Shown here piece after piece: positions 20,221-29,162 of a stretch of 64,000 nucleotides of DNA. The DNA comes from Pseudanabaena yagii GIHE-NHR1 (GTDB lineage: Bacteria; Cyanobacteriota; Cyanobacteriia; Pseudanabaenales; Pseudanabaenaceae), in the NCBI RefSeq assembly GCF_012863495.1, contig NZ_JAAVJL010000003.1, positions 415,904 to 479,903 of the forward strand. Direction: 5' to 3'. How positions within the stretch are numbered: position 1 is the stretch's first letter; each line of letters opens with the position of its first letter. The position numbers and the translations under genes are program-made. The notes below the pieces were generated by a model. That model was not told where the DNA came from. It did not search any database and was given only the letters and a program-made list of their open reading frames with translations.

Positions 20221-20311
20221 GTGGGCGCAATTAAATATAAAACCTCAAAACCTGTGGCGCACGCTGCGCGTGCGCCACAGGTTTTGGCTCTGTTTTTTAA
20301 CTATGCCCAGC
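20221..20311. repeat. MITE-like palindromic repeat, copy 1
   Basis: The central 18-bp stem is 20246-20263/20269-20286 (core gtggcgcacg). AT-rich outer arms carry gtgggcgcaattaaat on the left and aactatgcccag on the right. A copy in the opposite orientation lies at 24618-24710. Confidence 0.65.
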
Positions 20312-20314
20312 TAC

Positions 20315-21934
20315 TTATAGCCAGTTACCAACTAAAGTAAATGATGACCAAAAGTAGGGATGTTTTAGATCGATGCCTCTGGCATTAATCGGAAATGGAA
20401 TATTGGGAAAACCTTTAATTCCTTGAATTTGATTGTTATTAAGCTTCACTTCACCATGCAAAAAGGCTAACTGTGCTTCTTGGAGCGCGATCGCTTTACT
20501 CGGCGCAGTTGATAAGCCACGGTAAAAACGAATCATCAGAGGAGCTGTCCCCGCATCACTTACTTCCCATAGCGATGCCAAGACACTTGACGCTCCTGAA
20601 TCCACAGCTAAACCTGCTAAACCAAGATTTTGACCAACGGCAGTTTCACAAGCACTGAGGGTTAGTAAGTCAGTTGCCAGATTCATCTTGGAGATTTGAC
20701 TCATTTGTAATTGATCACCCCAAAATTGAATGAAGGATTTCTCAGGCGATTCATGGAGAAATTTTGCATGGGTCGCAAGATGAATAATCCCAAATTTTTG
20801 ATTGCTGATTTGCGATCGCAAATTGTCCTTCGTAAAATCACGATTGAGAAAATTTTTACCAACTAATACTTTAGAAGCGATCGTTTCCACCTCTAACTTA
20901 GCTGCTGGCAATGCAGGTAGCCCTTCTACGGATTCTGAGAGTCCCATAGCTAAGATTTGCGGAGTCAATGTGCGATCGGGGCGATTAGGTTCGGTAAGTT
21001 GCCATGAGGGAATCGATGTCACCGCATATTTCTCAATTAGGTAACGCTGTCCATCATGAAAGGCAGCAGGGGGAACTACCCGCAAATTCCCATTCATCAC
21101 AAATACAATGGTTTTGACCTGTGCTTTCTCTAGTTCAGGCTCAATGGGGCGAATCACCCAATTATAAAGCTGCTGTGACTGAGGCAAAAAATCGTAGGAT
21201 TGGTAGTCTTGTAAATTATTGCGAAAGTCAAGGATGACTTGATCAACCTGAGCCGTAGTAGCGTTGTATTCAACTTTGCGAACAGGATTTGCCTCGGTTT
21301 GACTGCTCTGTGCGAGAACATCATCTGCGAGAAAATTTGAGGGGATACCGAGTTTCTCCTCTAATGATTTAGTAGCAACACGAGTTCGGGGGAATATTCC
21401 AGCAGGTCTAGTTGTCTTCGGTGGGGTGACTGCAATTAGTTCTAAACCACCCTTAGAAGTCGTAGCGTAAATTAGAGCTGTTGGACTACCTGTTAGTTGC
21501 GAGATCCTTTTTATCTCAGAGGTATAGCAGTCGTTACTGGTAGGTTGACGCGATCGCAGCCTCTTGCGTAAATAGGCTTCTAACTCTGTACTGTAAGCCT
21601 TTTCGAGGGCATTACAGGCTTCAGGTATTTGATTTTGTGCGGAGTATTGTCTTGCTAGGAGAAAGTACAACCGACTGATTTGTCCACGAATTTCCGCAAT
21701 GTCGGGCGATAAGTCCACCTGCTGGGTCGGTGTTGAACTACTGGGACGATCTAATAAATTGATTAGATCTAAAATTCGTGATGGGTCGAAGCCAGTGTTG
21801 GGGCGTGATGGTGATGGGTTAGGAGTCCGTATGGATGGCACAGAAGTTTGCGATCGCGCAGGCTTAGCGAAATTCAGAGAAATGATTGTCAATATTAGGG
21901 AAAGCAACCATATAGGTGAAAGTCGCATACGCAT
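20315..21934 (-). CDS. secreted CHAT-domain protein
   Basis: The 539-residue protein has an N-terminal signal-like helix (residues 8-27, ending before a possible ARSQ cleavage site), a Pro/Ser-rich linker and a short helical region (about 65-130). The C-terminal CHAT (caspase-like, clan CD) domain has its catalytic dyad intact: His in IIHLATHAKF and Cys in LLTLSACETAVG. Most cyanobacterial CHAT proteins carry several TPRs; here at most one or two are left. The likely compartment is the periplasm. The target is unknown. It is transcribed alone. Confidence 0.88.
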   Translation of the reverse strand: MRMRLSPIWLLSLILTIISLNFAKPARSQTSVPSIRTPNPSPSRPNTGFDPSRILDLINLLDRPSSSTPTQQVDLSPDIAEIRGQISRLYFLLARQYSAQNQIPEACNALEKAYSTELEAYLRKRLRSRQPTSNDCYTSEIKRISQLTGSPTALIYATTSKGGLELIAVTPPKTTRPAGIFPRTRVATKSLEEKLGIPSNFLADDVLAQSSQTEANPVRKVEYNATTAQVDQVILDFRNNLQDYQSYDFLPQSQQLYNWVIRPIEPELEKAQVKTIVFVMNGNLRVVPPAAFHDGQRYLIEKYAVTSIPSWQLTEPNRPDRTLTPQILAMGLSESVEGLPALPAAKLEVETIASKVLVGKNFLNRDFTKDNLRSQISNQKFGIIHLATHAKFLHESPEKSFIQFWGDQLQMSQISKMNLATDLLTLSACETAVGQNLGLAGLAVDSGASSVLASLWEVSDAGTAPLMIRFYRGLSTAPSKAIALQEAQLAFLHGEVKLNNNQIQGIKGFPNIPFPINARGIDLKHPYFWSSFTLVGNWL

Positions 21935-22282
21935 ATTCTCCGATGAAAACTACAGGACTGAATTGGTTTATCAGCTAACTTTCAGTAAACCCTGAGCTAG
22001 TTTTAGTTAGGGTTCTGCGATTTATTTTTAGTGGCACGGCGAAGCCGCGTCACTAAAAATCGGTTCCTTATGCCACCAGCAAGCAGATTGACTAACCGCT
22101 ACGTGAATTTTAGCCTGCTAAATGATTAAGCTCATGCCGCTTAACCACTTACTACTTTACGCTAGCCCAATCAAAAATGGCTTGTGTGGTTATGCTGATC
22201 AGCGATTGCTTCAAAAAACAAAAGATGAGAGGCAACGCAAAGCGTTGCCTCTCATCTTTTCGCTAGAGTTTAGGTAGTGGGA
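21935..22282. other. intergenic region with two hairpins
   Basis: An imperfect stem at 22024-22060 (arms atttttagtg/cactaaaaat, inner cggcgaagccg) lies 90 bp upstream of the CHAT gene. A 19-bp perfect stem at 22220-22238/22242-22260 lies 22 bp beyond the porin stop and is a good candidate for its terminator. Confidence 0.55.
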
Positions 22283-24118
22283 TTAGAACGTGAAAGTAGT
22301 GCGAAGAGTGAAGCCCCAGATTGGCTCTGGTGTACCGACATCGGGATTAAGTACTACATAAATATCGGGGGTAATACTAATATTCTTATTGAATCGATGC
22401 GTGTAAAAAGCCTCGATCAACCACGGAGTATTTAGATCTTTACCTCTAGTATCATTACTGCTGGTGACATAGGGAGGAATTGCCACTAGAATACCACCAT
22501 GATTACCTTCCTTGAATAGATCAAAAAATCCTAAACTTATAGCCGCATTGATCACATTAGCAGTAGTTCCCTTATTCAAATTTAGAGCAGATGTAGTCGA
22601 GAACCATCCCCCTAAACCAATTTTTGGGAAGATTCTCCAATCGAACTGACCGCCAAAGCTATCAGCAACGGTAGGCGTGGTAAGACCAAAGGGCGCAGTT
22701 GCGAGATTAGTGCCAGTAGGTCCTGAGAAGCTAACTTGACCAGCTAAATCAGGATCACCGGGAATACTTCCACTCCAATATTTGTGGATAAAGTTTAAAG
22801 AACCACTAAACTGTTCTGAAGGTTTAAAGGTGAGCTGTGTAGCGATCGTGCTACTACCACCAAACAGTCCTAAAGAACCTGTTGGAACTGTAGACCCAGA
22901 TTTACTAGCTTGAACATCGCTGGCAAAGTACCCAGCATGAAGTTGCCATTGATCACTAAAGCGATAGGCAGCACCGATACCAGTATCCGTAAATCCAGGT
23001 CGGAAAATTACTGGGTTAAAGAGACCATAAGCAGTGTTGGGAACAGAAGTTCCATCACGCAGAGGACTGATCACAGGGAAAAAGTCAAAAGGCTGTAATC
23101 CCAAAGCTGAAATCCAGACAGTTGCTTGCTCACCAATCGGAAAACGATAGAAGAGTTGACCAACAGAAAAAGTATTTGGAGCCTTAGTAGCAGTAGATCC
23201 ATCAAGTGCAAAGTTAGCCACATTAGATAGATTTCCTGCACCGCCAACAACGGCCGCAGTTGAGGGAGAGTTATTTGTGCCTAAATTGACGCTTAATAAA
23301 TCTTTCCCAGTGAAACTGGTATTAAATCGAAGATTTACAGAATAAGCAAATATTAAATTACTGCTTCTATTCTGACCATCAATTGCTCTTTTGCCATTAG
23401 TAGCGATCGCTCCAAGCAAAAAGTTGGCTGAACCCAACAGTTTTGTAGTAGTAGAAAATTGTTGCTCTTCGATTTTTGCTGTTTTTGCTTCAAGATTGTC
23501 AACTCTTCCCCTAAGTGCAGCTAGCTCAGATGCAAATTCTTCTTGGAGTTTTTTCAAGGTAGCGAGATCTTCTTTGCTAACCTTGTCAGCTAGACCTGCG
23601 GAGATAATTTCATTGATCTTGTCTAATGCAGTATTCAAACCTGCGGCAAATTCGTAACGAGATAAGGCCTTTTTGCCACGATAGGTGCTGTCAGGATAAC
23701 CAGCAATCACTCCATAGCGTTCTACCAAGGATTGCAGTGCGGTAAATGCCCAATCTGTCGATTTGACATCCGTAAGTTGTGATACAGAAGTAACTGCTGC
23801 CAATTCCGAGTTTTGAGAAGGCAGCTTTGCATTGGTATCAGAAAGCTGGGTGACAGGAACTACGAGATCATCTAGCTGTGATGATGCTGGTAATGGAGAT
23901 TGTAAGCCTACTCCCGAAACATTAATTACATCATCAATTTGTAATGGCTTACTAGCGGATGTCTTGCTATCTGCTAGCTTGGGAATTTCTGTGCTAGTGG
24001 ACTGTCTATTGTCTGCAACTTTCTTAACTTCATTAGCGTTAACTGATGATGTACTAGCGATCGCAGCTACTAGCAGGATGGGAAATGATAACGCAATTTT
24101 TTGCGAAGCCTTGGACAT
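22283..24118 (-). CDS. outer-membrane porin (iron uptake porin/SLH-OprB type)
   Basis: This 611-residue protein has a signal peptide (residues 1-28, cleaved after VNA), a Ser/Asp-rich linker, one SLH domain (about 118-180: STDWAFTALQSLVERYGVIAGYPDSTY is the region's landmark in part), a coiled coil (about 190-225) and an OprB-like beta barrel ending in the terminal phenylalanine of RTTFTF. This is the standard SomA-type cyanobacterial porin plan. Family members have been linked to iron or small-solute uptake. A site shared with the ssu and ssuA-tauD promoters lies about 230 bp upstream, hinting that this copy serves organosulfur uptake. Confidence 0.9.
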   Translation of the reverse strand: MSKASQKIALSFPILLVAAIASTSSVNANEVKKVADNRQSTSTEIPKLADSKTSASKPLQIDDVINVSGVGLQSPLPASSQLDDLVVPVTQLSDTNAKLPSQNSELAAVTSVSQLTDVKSTDWAFTALQSLVERYGVIAGYPDSTYRGKKALSRYEFAAGLNTALDKINEIISAGLADKVSKEDLATLKKLQEEFASELAALRGRVDNLEAKTAKIEEQQFSTTTKLLGSANFLLGAIATNGKRAIDGQNRSSNLIFAYSVNLRFNTSFTGKDLLSVNLGTNNSPSTAAVVGGAGNLSNVANFALDGSTATKAPNTFSVGQLFYRFPIGEQATVWISALGLQPFDFFPVISPLRDGTSVPNTAYGLFNPVIFRPGFTDTGIGAAYRFSDQWQLHAGYFASDVQASKSGSTVPTGSLGLFGGSSTIATQLTFKPSEQFSGSLNFIHKYWSGSIPGDPDLAGQVSFSGPTGTNLATAPFGLTTPTVADSFGGQFDWRIFPKIGLGGWFSTTSALNLNKGTTANVINAAISLGFFDLFKEGNHGGILVAIPPYVTSSNDTRGKDLNTPWLIEAFYTHRFNKNISITPDIYVVLNPDVGTPEPIWGFTLRTTFTF

Positions 24119-24348
24119 TATAAAGAGTTCCTCACATGATGAATAAAATTGCTGGGATCTTGTCGATTAGATGAGCATTAATCCCAAATTCATAGTCGGT
24201 TTCTACAAACAATCACAAAACAATTTATAAGTAGAAATAGTTAGCTTCTTAAATAAAATCTCATGGTCAATTTTGGTACTAATTTCAAAGTAAGAAATTA
24301 ATTCTAGACTGAAATTTTCTCATGAGATCCTATTAATACCTATAAATA

Positions 24349-24364
24349 CATGTAGATACAGTAG
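24349..24364 (-). promoter_or_regulatory. candidate operator shared with sulfur genes (porin promoter)
   Basis: On the minus strand this reads ctactgtatctacatg. It matches the site at 28089-28104 at 15 of 16 positions and the one at 44002-44017 at 13 of 16. It lies about 231 bp upstream of the porin start. No regulator is identified. Confidence 0.6.
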
Positions 24365-24513
24365 TATTTATAAATACTTGCATAACCATGTAACAAAAAG
24401 CAAGTATATTGCTTTACTTTAAAGGCTCACTTTCAAGGTTCTAAAACAAAGAAACCCTTTTAGGTAATATGTAAGGCTATTGCAGATAAAAAATGTCTCG
24501 CCAAAGTTATCTA

Positions 24514-24557
24514 GCTTCGACTTTGCTTAGCTAACGTTGGCTGAGCGGAGTCGAAGC
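24514..24557. repeat. 18-bp hairpin with TGAGC...GTCGAA core
   Basis: gcttcgactttgcttagc (24514-24531) pairs, with two G-T pairs, to gctgagcggagtcgaagc (24540-24557). The right arm resembles the short insertions found in the IS1 (36376) and IS982 (60955) transposase genes. Confidence 0.6.
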
Positions 24558-24617
24558 CACAGTTACTTTAATTAATAGAAAGTCCCTAATACAATTTCAA
24601 GCAACTGCAATAAGTGT

Positions 24618-24710
24618 CTGGGCATAATTAAAAACCAGAGTCAAAAGCTGTGGTGCACGCTGCGCGTGCACCACAGCTTTTGGGGTTTTATATTTAATTG
24701 CACCTAGCTA
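24618..24710. repeat. MITE-like palindromic repeat, copy 2 (inverted)
   Basis: The central 18-bp stem is 24642-24659/24665-24682 (core tggtgcacg). Its flanks ctgggcataatt and tttaattgcacc match, in reverse orientation, those of the copy at 20221-20311. Confidence 0.65.
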
Positions 24711-24839
24711 CTTATAATCAAAAAAATACAGTACTGTGTAATTTTTTGAGAATTTATCGAGATCACCCAAAAACTAAAAAAGAATTAACAAAGTAATGTG
24801 CGGAATATATTACTTTGTTAATTCTTTTTAATTGAAGTG

Positions 24840-25670
24840 TTAACGGATTTCAAAGCCTAAGTTATGTAGGATTTCGGTTAAGCGATCGCGTCCACCAAGA
24901 GCCGCTGCCGTCGCAATTCTTGCCGTAGAATGGGTTGACCAATCGGTATTCAAGCCTGTTTGCTGCTGTTGATAGAAATTAGTCATAATCCGATCATATT
25001 CAGCGATCGCTTCTTTTTGATTTTCTACAGAATAGCTTTCGCGATGAAGAACTGCGGATTGATCTAGACGTGGCTTGACCGCAGGAATATTGTTGGGATC
25101 AGGATAGCCAACACTCAGCCCAAATACAGGAAATACTAAGGGTGGTAAATTCAATTCCTTGGCTACTGCTTCAGGATTATTCCGAATTGCACCAACATAA
25201 ACTGTTCCCAAACCAAGGGATTCTGCTGCAACTACAGCATTTTGTGCGGCGAGAGAAGCATCGATCGCCCCAGTGAGAAAAGTTTCTAAATAGTCCAGTC
25301 CCTCAGAGGTGGAGTTATGTGCATCAGCAATATTTCGCGCCCGTGATAAATCAGCAAGCCAAACTAAAAATAAAGGGACTTGGCGGATATGGGCTTGATT
25401 GCGAGCTAAGATAGATAAGCGCTCCTTTCGTGCAGGATCTTCAACGGCAACGACACTCCATAGCTGCAAATTAGAAGAACTTGCCGCAGATTGAGCCGCC
25501 GCAATTAAGGTTTCTAAAGTGCCTTTGGGCAAAGGTTTAGACAAATAAGAACGGATCGAGCGATGGGCTAGCAAATTACTTATTTGATCATTCCATAGAA
25601 AGTCGTTAGGGAAGGAACTACCATAACGATCATTTAGCAAATCAACAGAGGAAGAGGTTGCTATAGTCAT
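24840..25670 (-). CDS. NfsA/FRP-family NADPH-dependent nitroreductase/flavin reductase
   Basis: The 276-residue protein has the nitroreductase fold signature HRSIRSYLSKPLPKGTLETLIAAAQSAASSSNLQ near residues 35-68 (landmark parts RSIRSYL and AAQSAASSSNLQ), a mid-domain AAQNAVVAAESLGLGTVYVG and VFPVFGLSVGYP. It fits NfsA/FRP FMN oxidoreductases of 240-280 residues. It is last in a minus-strand operon ssuC-ssuB-ssuE-this gene (14 bp after ssuE), so it may supply reduced flavin to an organosulfur monooxygenase. Substrate assignment is inferred from context. Confidence 0.88.
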   Translation of the reverse strand: MTIATSSSVDLLNDRYGSSFPNDFLWNDQISNLLAHRSIRSYLSKPLPKGTLETLIAAAQSAASSSNLQLWSVVAVEDPARKERLSILARNQAHIRQVPLFLVWLADLSRARNIADAHNSTSEGLDYLETFLTGAIDASLAAQNAVVAAESLGLGTVYVGAIRNNPEAVAKELNLPPLVFPVFGLSVGYPDPNNIPAVKPRLDQSAVLHRESYSVENQKEAIAEYDRIMTNFYQQQQTGLNTDWSTHSTARIATAAALGGRDRLTEILHNLGFEIR

Positions 25671-25684
25671 AGAATTTCGAGCCT

Positions 25685-26272
25685 TTAATGAACAGCATAA
25701 ATCTTGTCTAGAAGAGGAGAGAGATTATTTGGTTTATTACCTTTATTGGCGATCGCCTGAAGCAAATCCTGTAAAGCTGCCTGTAACCGAATCGCAATTT
25801 CGAGGTTAGAATGTTCAGCATCTTGTAGTTGATTATCTAAAGCAAAAACACTGGGGAGAATTTGAGTTGCGCCAAGGTCTATTAATACAGGGGTCAAAGA
25901 AGAATCTAAAGCAGAAGCATGAGCAATTATCTGACTGGTGGCAAGGGGAAGAATTACTTTATTCGCAAAAATTCCTATTGGCAATAGATCAAGAAATGAT
26001 TTGAGTAGACCTGTATAGGCAGATTTAAAGATAGGACTGCCAATGATTATGGCATCCGCATCTTCAACTAGTTTTTTGGGATAGAACAAAGCAGGGCTAG
26101 AATAGCGTCCAAAAGCCAAGTCTTCTGCTAATAGATTGCGTACTAATAGAGTATCAATCTTGATTTTCGAGAATTGTGATTGATTTTCTAATAGATACTT
26201 GGCGTAGTCTAAAAAAGTGTGGTTGGGGCAGGGATGAAGGGGACTGCCACCAATTAGTAAGATACGAGTCAT
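25685..26272 (-). CDS. ssuE: SsuE-like NADPH-dependent FMN reductase
   Basis: The 195-residue flavodoxin-fold protein begins ILLIGGSPLHPCPNHTFLDY (the FMN phosphate loop) and has IIIGSPIFKSAYTGLLKSFLDLL near residues 75-97, diagnostic of SsuE. SsuE hands FMNH2 to two-component monooxygenases that cut C-S bonds. The partner in this window is probably the DszA/DmoA-type protein at 33047. The gene lies 24 bp downstream of ssuB in the same operon. A second, related copy is at 30423. Confidence 0.88.
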   Translation of the reverse strand: MTRILLIGGSPLHPCPNHTFLDYAKYLLENQSQFSKIKIDTLLVRNLLAEDLAFGRYSSPALFYPKKLVEDADAIIIGSPIFKSAYTGLLKSFLDLLPIGIFANKVILPLATSQIIAHASALDSSLTPVLIDLGATQILPSVFALDNQLQDAEHSNLEIAIRLQAALQDLLQAIANKGNKPNNLSPLLDKIYAVH

Positions 26273-26296
26273 GGATTTTGTGGAGAAGTAGAGGTA

Positions 26297-27058
26297 TTAG
26301 GCGGCTTGAGCAGCAAACTGAGAAATGCTTTCAGGATTCATTACTCTGGTACGAATCTTGTCTACGAGGGCAGCAAATTCTGCACTGCCACGGGAACGCG
26401 GACGGGGTAAGTCGATTCTTAAATCTAGTCCGATTTGACCATGTTCGATCAAAATTAGGTGATCGCTTAAAGCTACGGCTTCTTCAACATCATGGGTGAT
26501 GAGTAGGGTGGTGAACTTCTGTTCTAGCCAAAGATTTTCTAATAGATTCTGCATTTCGATGCGAGTGAGGGCATCCAGTGCGCCGAGAGGTTCATCTAAA
26601 AGCATTAATCGCGGTTCACTCACTAAGGCTCGCGCAAGAGCAACTCTTTGCTTTTGACCACCAGATAGAATTGAAGGAAACTCTGAGGCGCGATCGCTTA
26701 AACCAACTTGAGTTAAAGCCCATCTTGCACGACTACGCGATTCTTTGGCTAACCCTAGAGCCACATTTTGATAAACCTTCTTCCAAGGCAATAGTCTCGG
26801 CTCTTGGAACATGACTCTCGCGATCGGATTAATTCCTTTCACTGGTTGATCATCTACCCAGAGAGAACCTGAATTAGGTGTAGCTAGACCTGCGATCGCT
26901 CTCAAGAGGGTGCTTTTACCACAACCACTACGCCCAACAATGGCAATAAATTCTCCAGCCCTAATTTCCAGATTTAATCCTTGCAAAACATGGTTTTTCC
27001 CAAAGCTTTTCCAAAGATTCTCAATGTTTAGATCTACGCCTCTAACCGTGTTTGTCAT
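26297..27058 (-). CDS. ssuB: sulfonate-type ABC transporter ATP-binding protein
   Basis: The 253-residue ATPase has Walker A GRSGCGKST, signature LSGGQKQRVALARAL and Walker B LMLLDEPLGALD. The glutamine/H-loop LLITHDVEEAV is present. It matches the SsuB/TauB/NrtD subgroup by length and by the QEPRLLPWKKV Q-loop. It lies 66 bp downstream of the permease gene. No substrate-binding protein is in this operon; two SsuA-like proteins are encoded at 44-47 kb. Confidence 0.92.
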   Translation of the reverse strand: MTNTVRGVDLNIENLWKSFGKNHVLQGLNLEIRAGEFIAIVGRSGCGKSTLLRAIAGLATPNSGSLWVDDQPVKGINPIARVMFQEPRLLPWKKVYQNVALGLAKESRSRARWALTQVGLSDRASEFPSILSGGQKQRVALARALVSEPRLMLLDEPLGALDALTRIEMQNLLENLWLEQKFTTLLITHDVEEAVALSDHLILIEHGQIGLDLRIDLPRPRSRGSAEFAALVDKIRTRVMNPESISQFAAQAA

Positions 27059-27124
27059 AATGACTCCATTTCCAAATTTTACAAAACAAATGTTACAAAT
27101 AATTAGGTGTCTAAAATTCCTGAT

Positions 27125-27976
27125 CTACGCTGCCTTCACTTTTTGATAGTTAGGATGCCAATTGAGACATACTGCTTCTAAAGTTCTCACGATCACGTCT
27201 GCAAGTTTGCCAAAAGACGCATACAGCAGGATGCTAAATACAACCACATCCGTTTGCATGAATTCTCTAGCGCTGGTTGCCATGTAGCCAATTCCTGAGT
27301 CGGCGGCGATCGTTTCGGCAACAATTAGTGAGAGCCACATAATGCCGAGAGAGAAGCGCACACCCACTAAAATCGAAGGTAAGGCTCCAGGGAGAATAAT
27401 ATTCCAAAATAGTTCAAAGGGATTCAGACCGTAGACTTTGCCCATTTCGATTAAACCGCTATCGATGCTGCGGATACCATGAAAGGTATTAATGTAAATG
27501 GGAAAGAGAACACCACTAGAAACTAGGAATAACTTCGCTTCTTCGCCAATGCCAAACCAGAGAATTACAAGGGGAATTAACGCAAGATTAGGGATATTTC
27601 TCCACATCTGGAGAGTGGTGTCAAAGATCTTTTCTGAAACGCGGAATAATCCATTCACTAGCCCAAAAATAAAACCAATGCTCCCACCGATCGCAAATCC
27701 TGTTAAGGCTCGTGAAGCGCTGATTTTAAAGTTGGTAGCTAGTTCTCCTGATTGCGCGAGTTTGATCGCCGCACTGATAACTGTGGTCGGTGCAGGGAGA
27801 ATGCGGGTAGAAAGCCAGCCAAACTGTACCGCCAATTGCCAAAGGATGACGAGAAAGATTGGGAATAGCCAAGGAACTAGCCCACTAAACCCATTTTGCA
27901 ATTGAGCAATTGTTCTACTAAAAAGATTATTTTTAGAACGGTGATAAGAAATAGATGTTGAGGAAGGATGTTGCAT
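27125..27976 (-). CDS. ssuC: sulfonate-type ABC transporter permease
   Basis: The 283-residue BPD-type permease has about six membrane helices. The cytoplasmic EAA-type loop is FWNIILPGALPSILVGVRFS (about 200-219), followed by MWLSLIVAETI, typical of SsuC/TauC. It is the first gene of the ssuC-ssuB-ssuE-nitroreductase operon. Its promoter faces the tauE-like gene at 28170 and contains the 8-12-8 palindrome at 28077-28104. Sulfonate, taurine or another organosulfur anion are all possible substrates. Confidence 0.92.
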   Translation of the reverse strand: MQHPSSTSISYHRSKNNLFSRTIAQLQNGFSGLVPWLFPIFLVILWQLAVQFGWLSTRILPAPTTVISAAIKLAQSGELATNFKISASRALTGFAIGGSIGFIFGLVNGLFRVSEKIFDTTLQMWRNIPNLALIPLVILWFGIGEEAKLFLVSSGVLFPIYINTFHGIRSIDSGLIEMGKVYGLNPFELFWNIILPGALPSILVGVRFSLGIMWLSLIVAETIAADSGIGYMATSAREFMQTDVVVFSILLYASFGKLADVIVRTLEAVCLNWHPNYQKVKAA

Positions 27977-28076
27977 AGTGGTCTTTATCGTCTACTGAAT
28001 CACGACCTAATCACGACCTACAAAGCTATGGTAAACCTGTATTTTGATATGTCGCAGTTGAATGTAAATCTTTAAT

Positions 28077-28104
28077 CTACGGTAAAATCATGTAGATACC
28101 GTAG
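28077..28104. promoter_or_regulatory. palindromic operator in the ssuC/tauE divergent promoter
   Basis: ctacggta (28077-28084) and taccgtag (28097-28104) form a perfect 8-bp inverted repeat with a 12-bp spacer, as expected for a dimeric regulator site. The right half and spacer (28089-28104) match sites upstream of the porin (24349) and ssuA (44002). It lies 100 bp before ssuC and 65 bp before tauE. Confidence 0.7.
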
Positions 28105-28169
28105 AATATAAAACTAAGTATGTCACCTGCTGTAAAAAAAAGCAATCTTTTTAAAAAATTAATCAAAAA

Positions 28170-28931
28170 ATGCTCGAAATTTTGACGCTTTGTGGATTTG
28201 CTTTTGTCGCTGGTCTAATTGATGCAGTAGTTGGTGGTGGGGGATTAATTCAATTACCTGTTCTGTTAATTATGTTGCCGCAGACGGTGATCGCCTCCAT
28301 TTTAGGTACTAGTAAATTTGTCTCGATCGCAGGAACAAGCATTGCTGTACATCAATACGCTAAGCAGCAAAAGATTGAATGGGGAACAACAATTCCCGCA
28401 ATGGTTGCAGCATTTATTTTTTCTTTCTTAGGTGCAAGAGTTACGAGTTTACTTAATCCTAGTTTGATGCGTCCTGTGATTTTGGGCTTATTAATTACTG
28501 TCGCTATCTACACCTTTAGCAAAAAAGATTTTGGTCTATTGCAAATATCAAAACTTAGCCAATTACAACAAAGCTTATATAGTATAGCGATCGGTTCTGT
28601 AATTGGTTTTTATGATGGATTTTTTGGTCCAGGAACTGGAAGCTTTTTAATTTTTGCCTTTGTCAGCATCTTTGGTTATAGCTTTCTTATGGCTTCCGCG
28701 TCAGCAAAGGTAATTAACTTTGCGACTAATCTTGCAGCGCTTATTTACTTTGCAGTTACCAATAATGTTATTTATGCCTTGGGAATACCTATGGCGATTT
28801 GTAATATTCTAGGAGCGTTTATAGGTACAAAGTTAGCAATTAGTAAGGGCAGTGAATTTGTAAGAAAATTATTTTTAATGATTGTATCATTACTAATTTT
28901 TAAATTAGGCTATGACATTATTCACAACTAA
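28170..28931 (+). CDS. TauE/SafE-family sulfite/sulfonate exporter
   Basis: The 253-residue protein has seven to eight hydrophobic helices and the two half-motifs of the family: AGLIDAVVGGGGLIQLPVLL (about 15-34) and GFYDGFFGPGTGSFLIF (about 147-163). Members move organosulfur anions or sulfite across the inner membrane. The divergent arrangement with ssuC over a shared palindrome supports a link to sulfonate use: release of excess sulfite after C-S cleavage is a plausible role. The exact substrate is unknown. Confidence 0.88.
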   Translation: MLEILTLCGFAFVAGLIDAVVGGGGLIQLPVLLIMLPQTVIASILGTSKFVSIAGTSIAVHQYAKQQKIEWGTTIPAMVAAFIFSFLGARVTSLLNPSLMRPVILGLLITVAIYTFSKKDFGLLQISKLSQLQQSLYSIAIGSVIGFYDGFFGPGTGSFLIFAFVSIFGYSFLMASASAKVINFATNLAALIYFAVTNNVIYALGIPMAICNILGAFIGTKLAISKGSEFVRKLFLMIVSLLIFKLGYDIIHN

Positions 28932-29162
28932 TAAAATCAGACTTCTAAGTAGACTTATAAAAAGTGGGTTTTCAAAAATTATTTAATTCCATAAATTAAC
29001 GCGGGATAACAGCTATTTTTTTAAGTTATTAAAACAATCAAATATTGTGATTAGTACATGGTCAGTTTTGATGATTCCTATTAATCTATTGAGATAGAAT
29101 GTATTTAAGAGAACAAATGTAACGGTTCTTAACACTCACACAAAAAGATTAAGAAGATAAAT

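Larger units (their letters stand above)
24119..24839. other. 721-bp intergenic region: operator-like site, hairpin, MITE-like repeat
   Basis: Next to the porin start are about 200 bp of AT-rich leader. Then come the shared 16-bp motif (24349-24364), a TATAAATA/TATTTATA inverted repeat around it (24341-24372), an 18-bp hairpin with the TGAGC...GTCGAA core (24514-24557) and a MITE-like repeat (24618-24710). I see no ORF worth calling. Confidence 0.6.

Noticed and set aside
20246..20286. GC-rich palindrome as a replication origin or integration site
   Set aside because: It recurs with changes at 24642-24682 and belongs to a dispersed hairpin class. No DnaA boxes or integrase gene are near.
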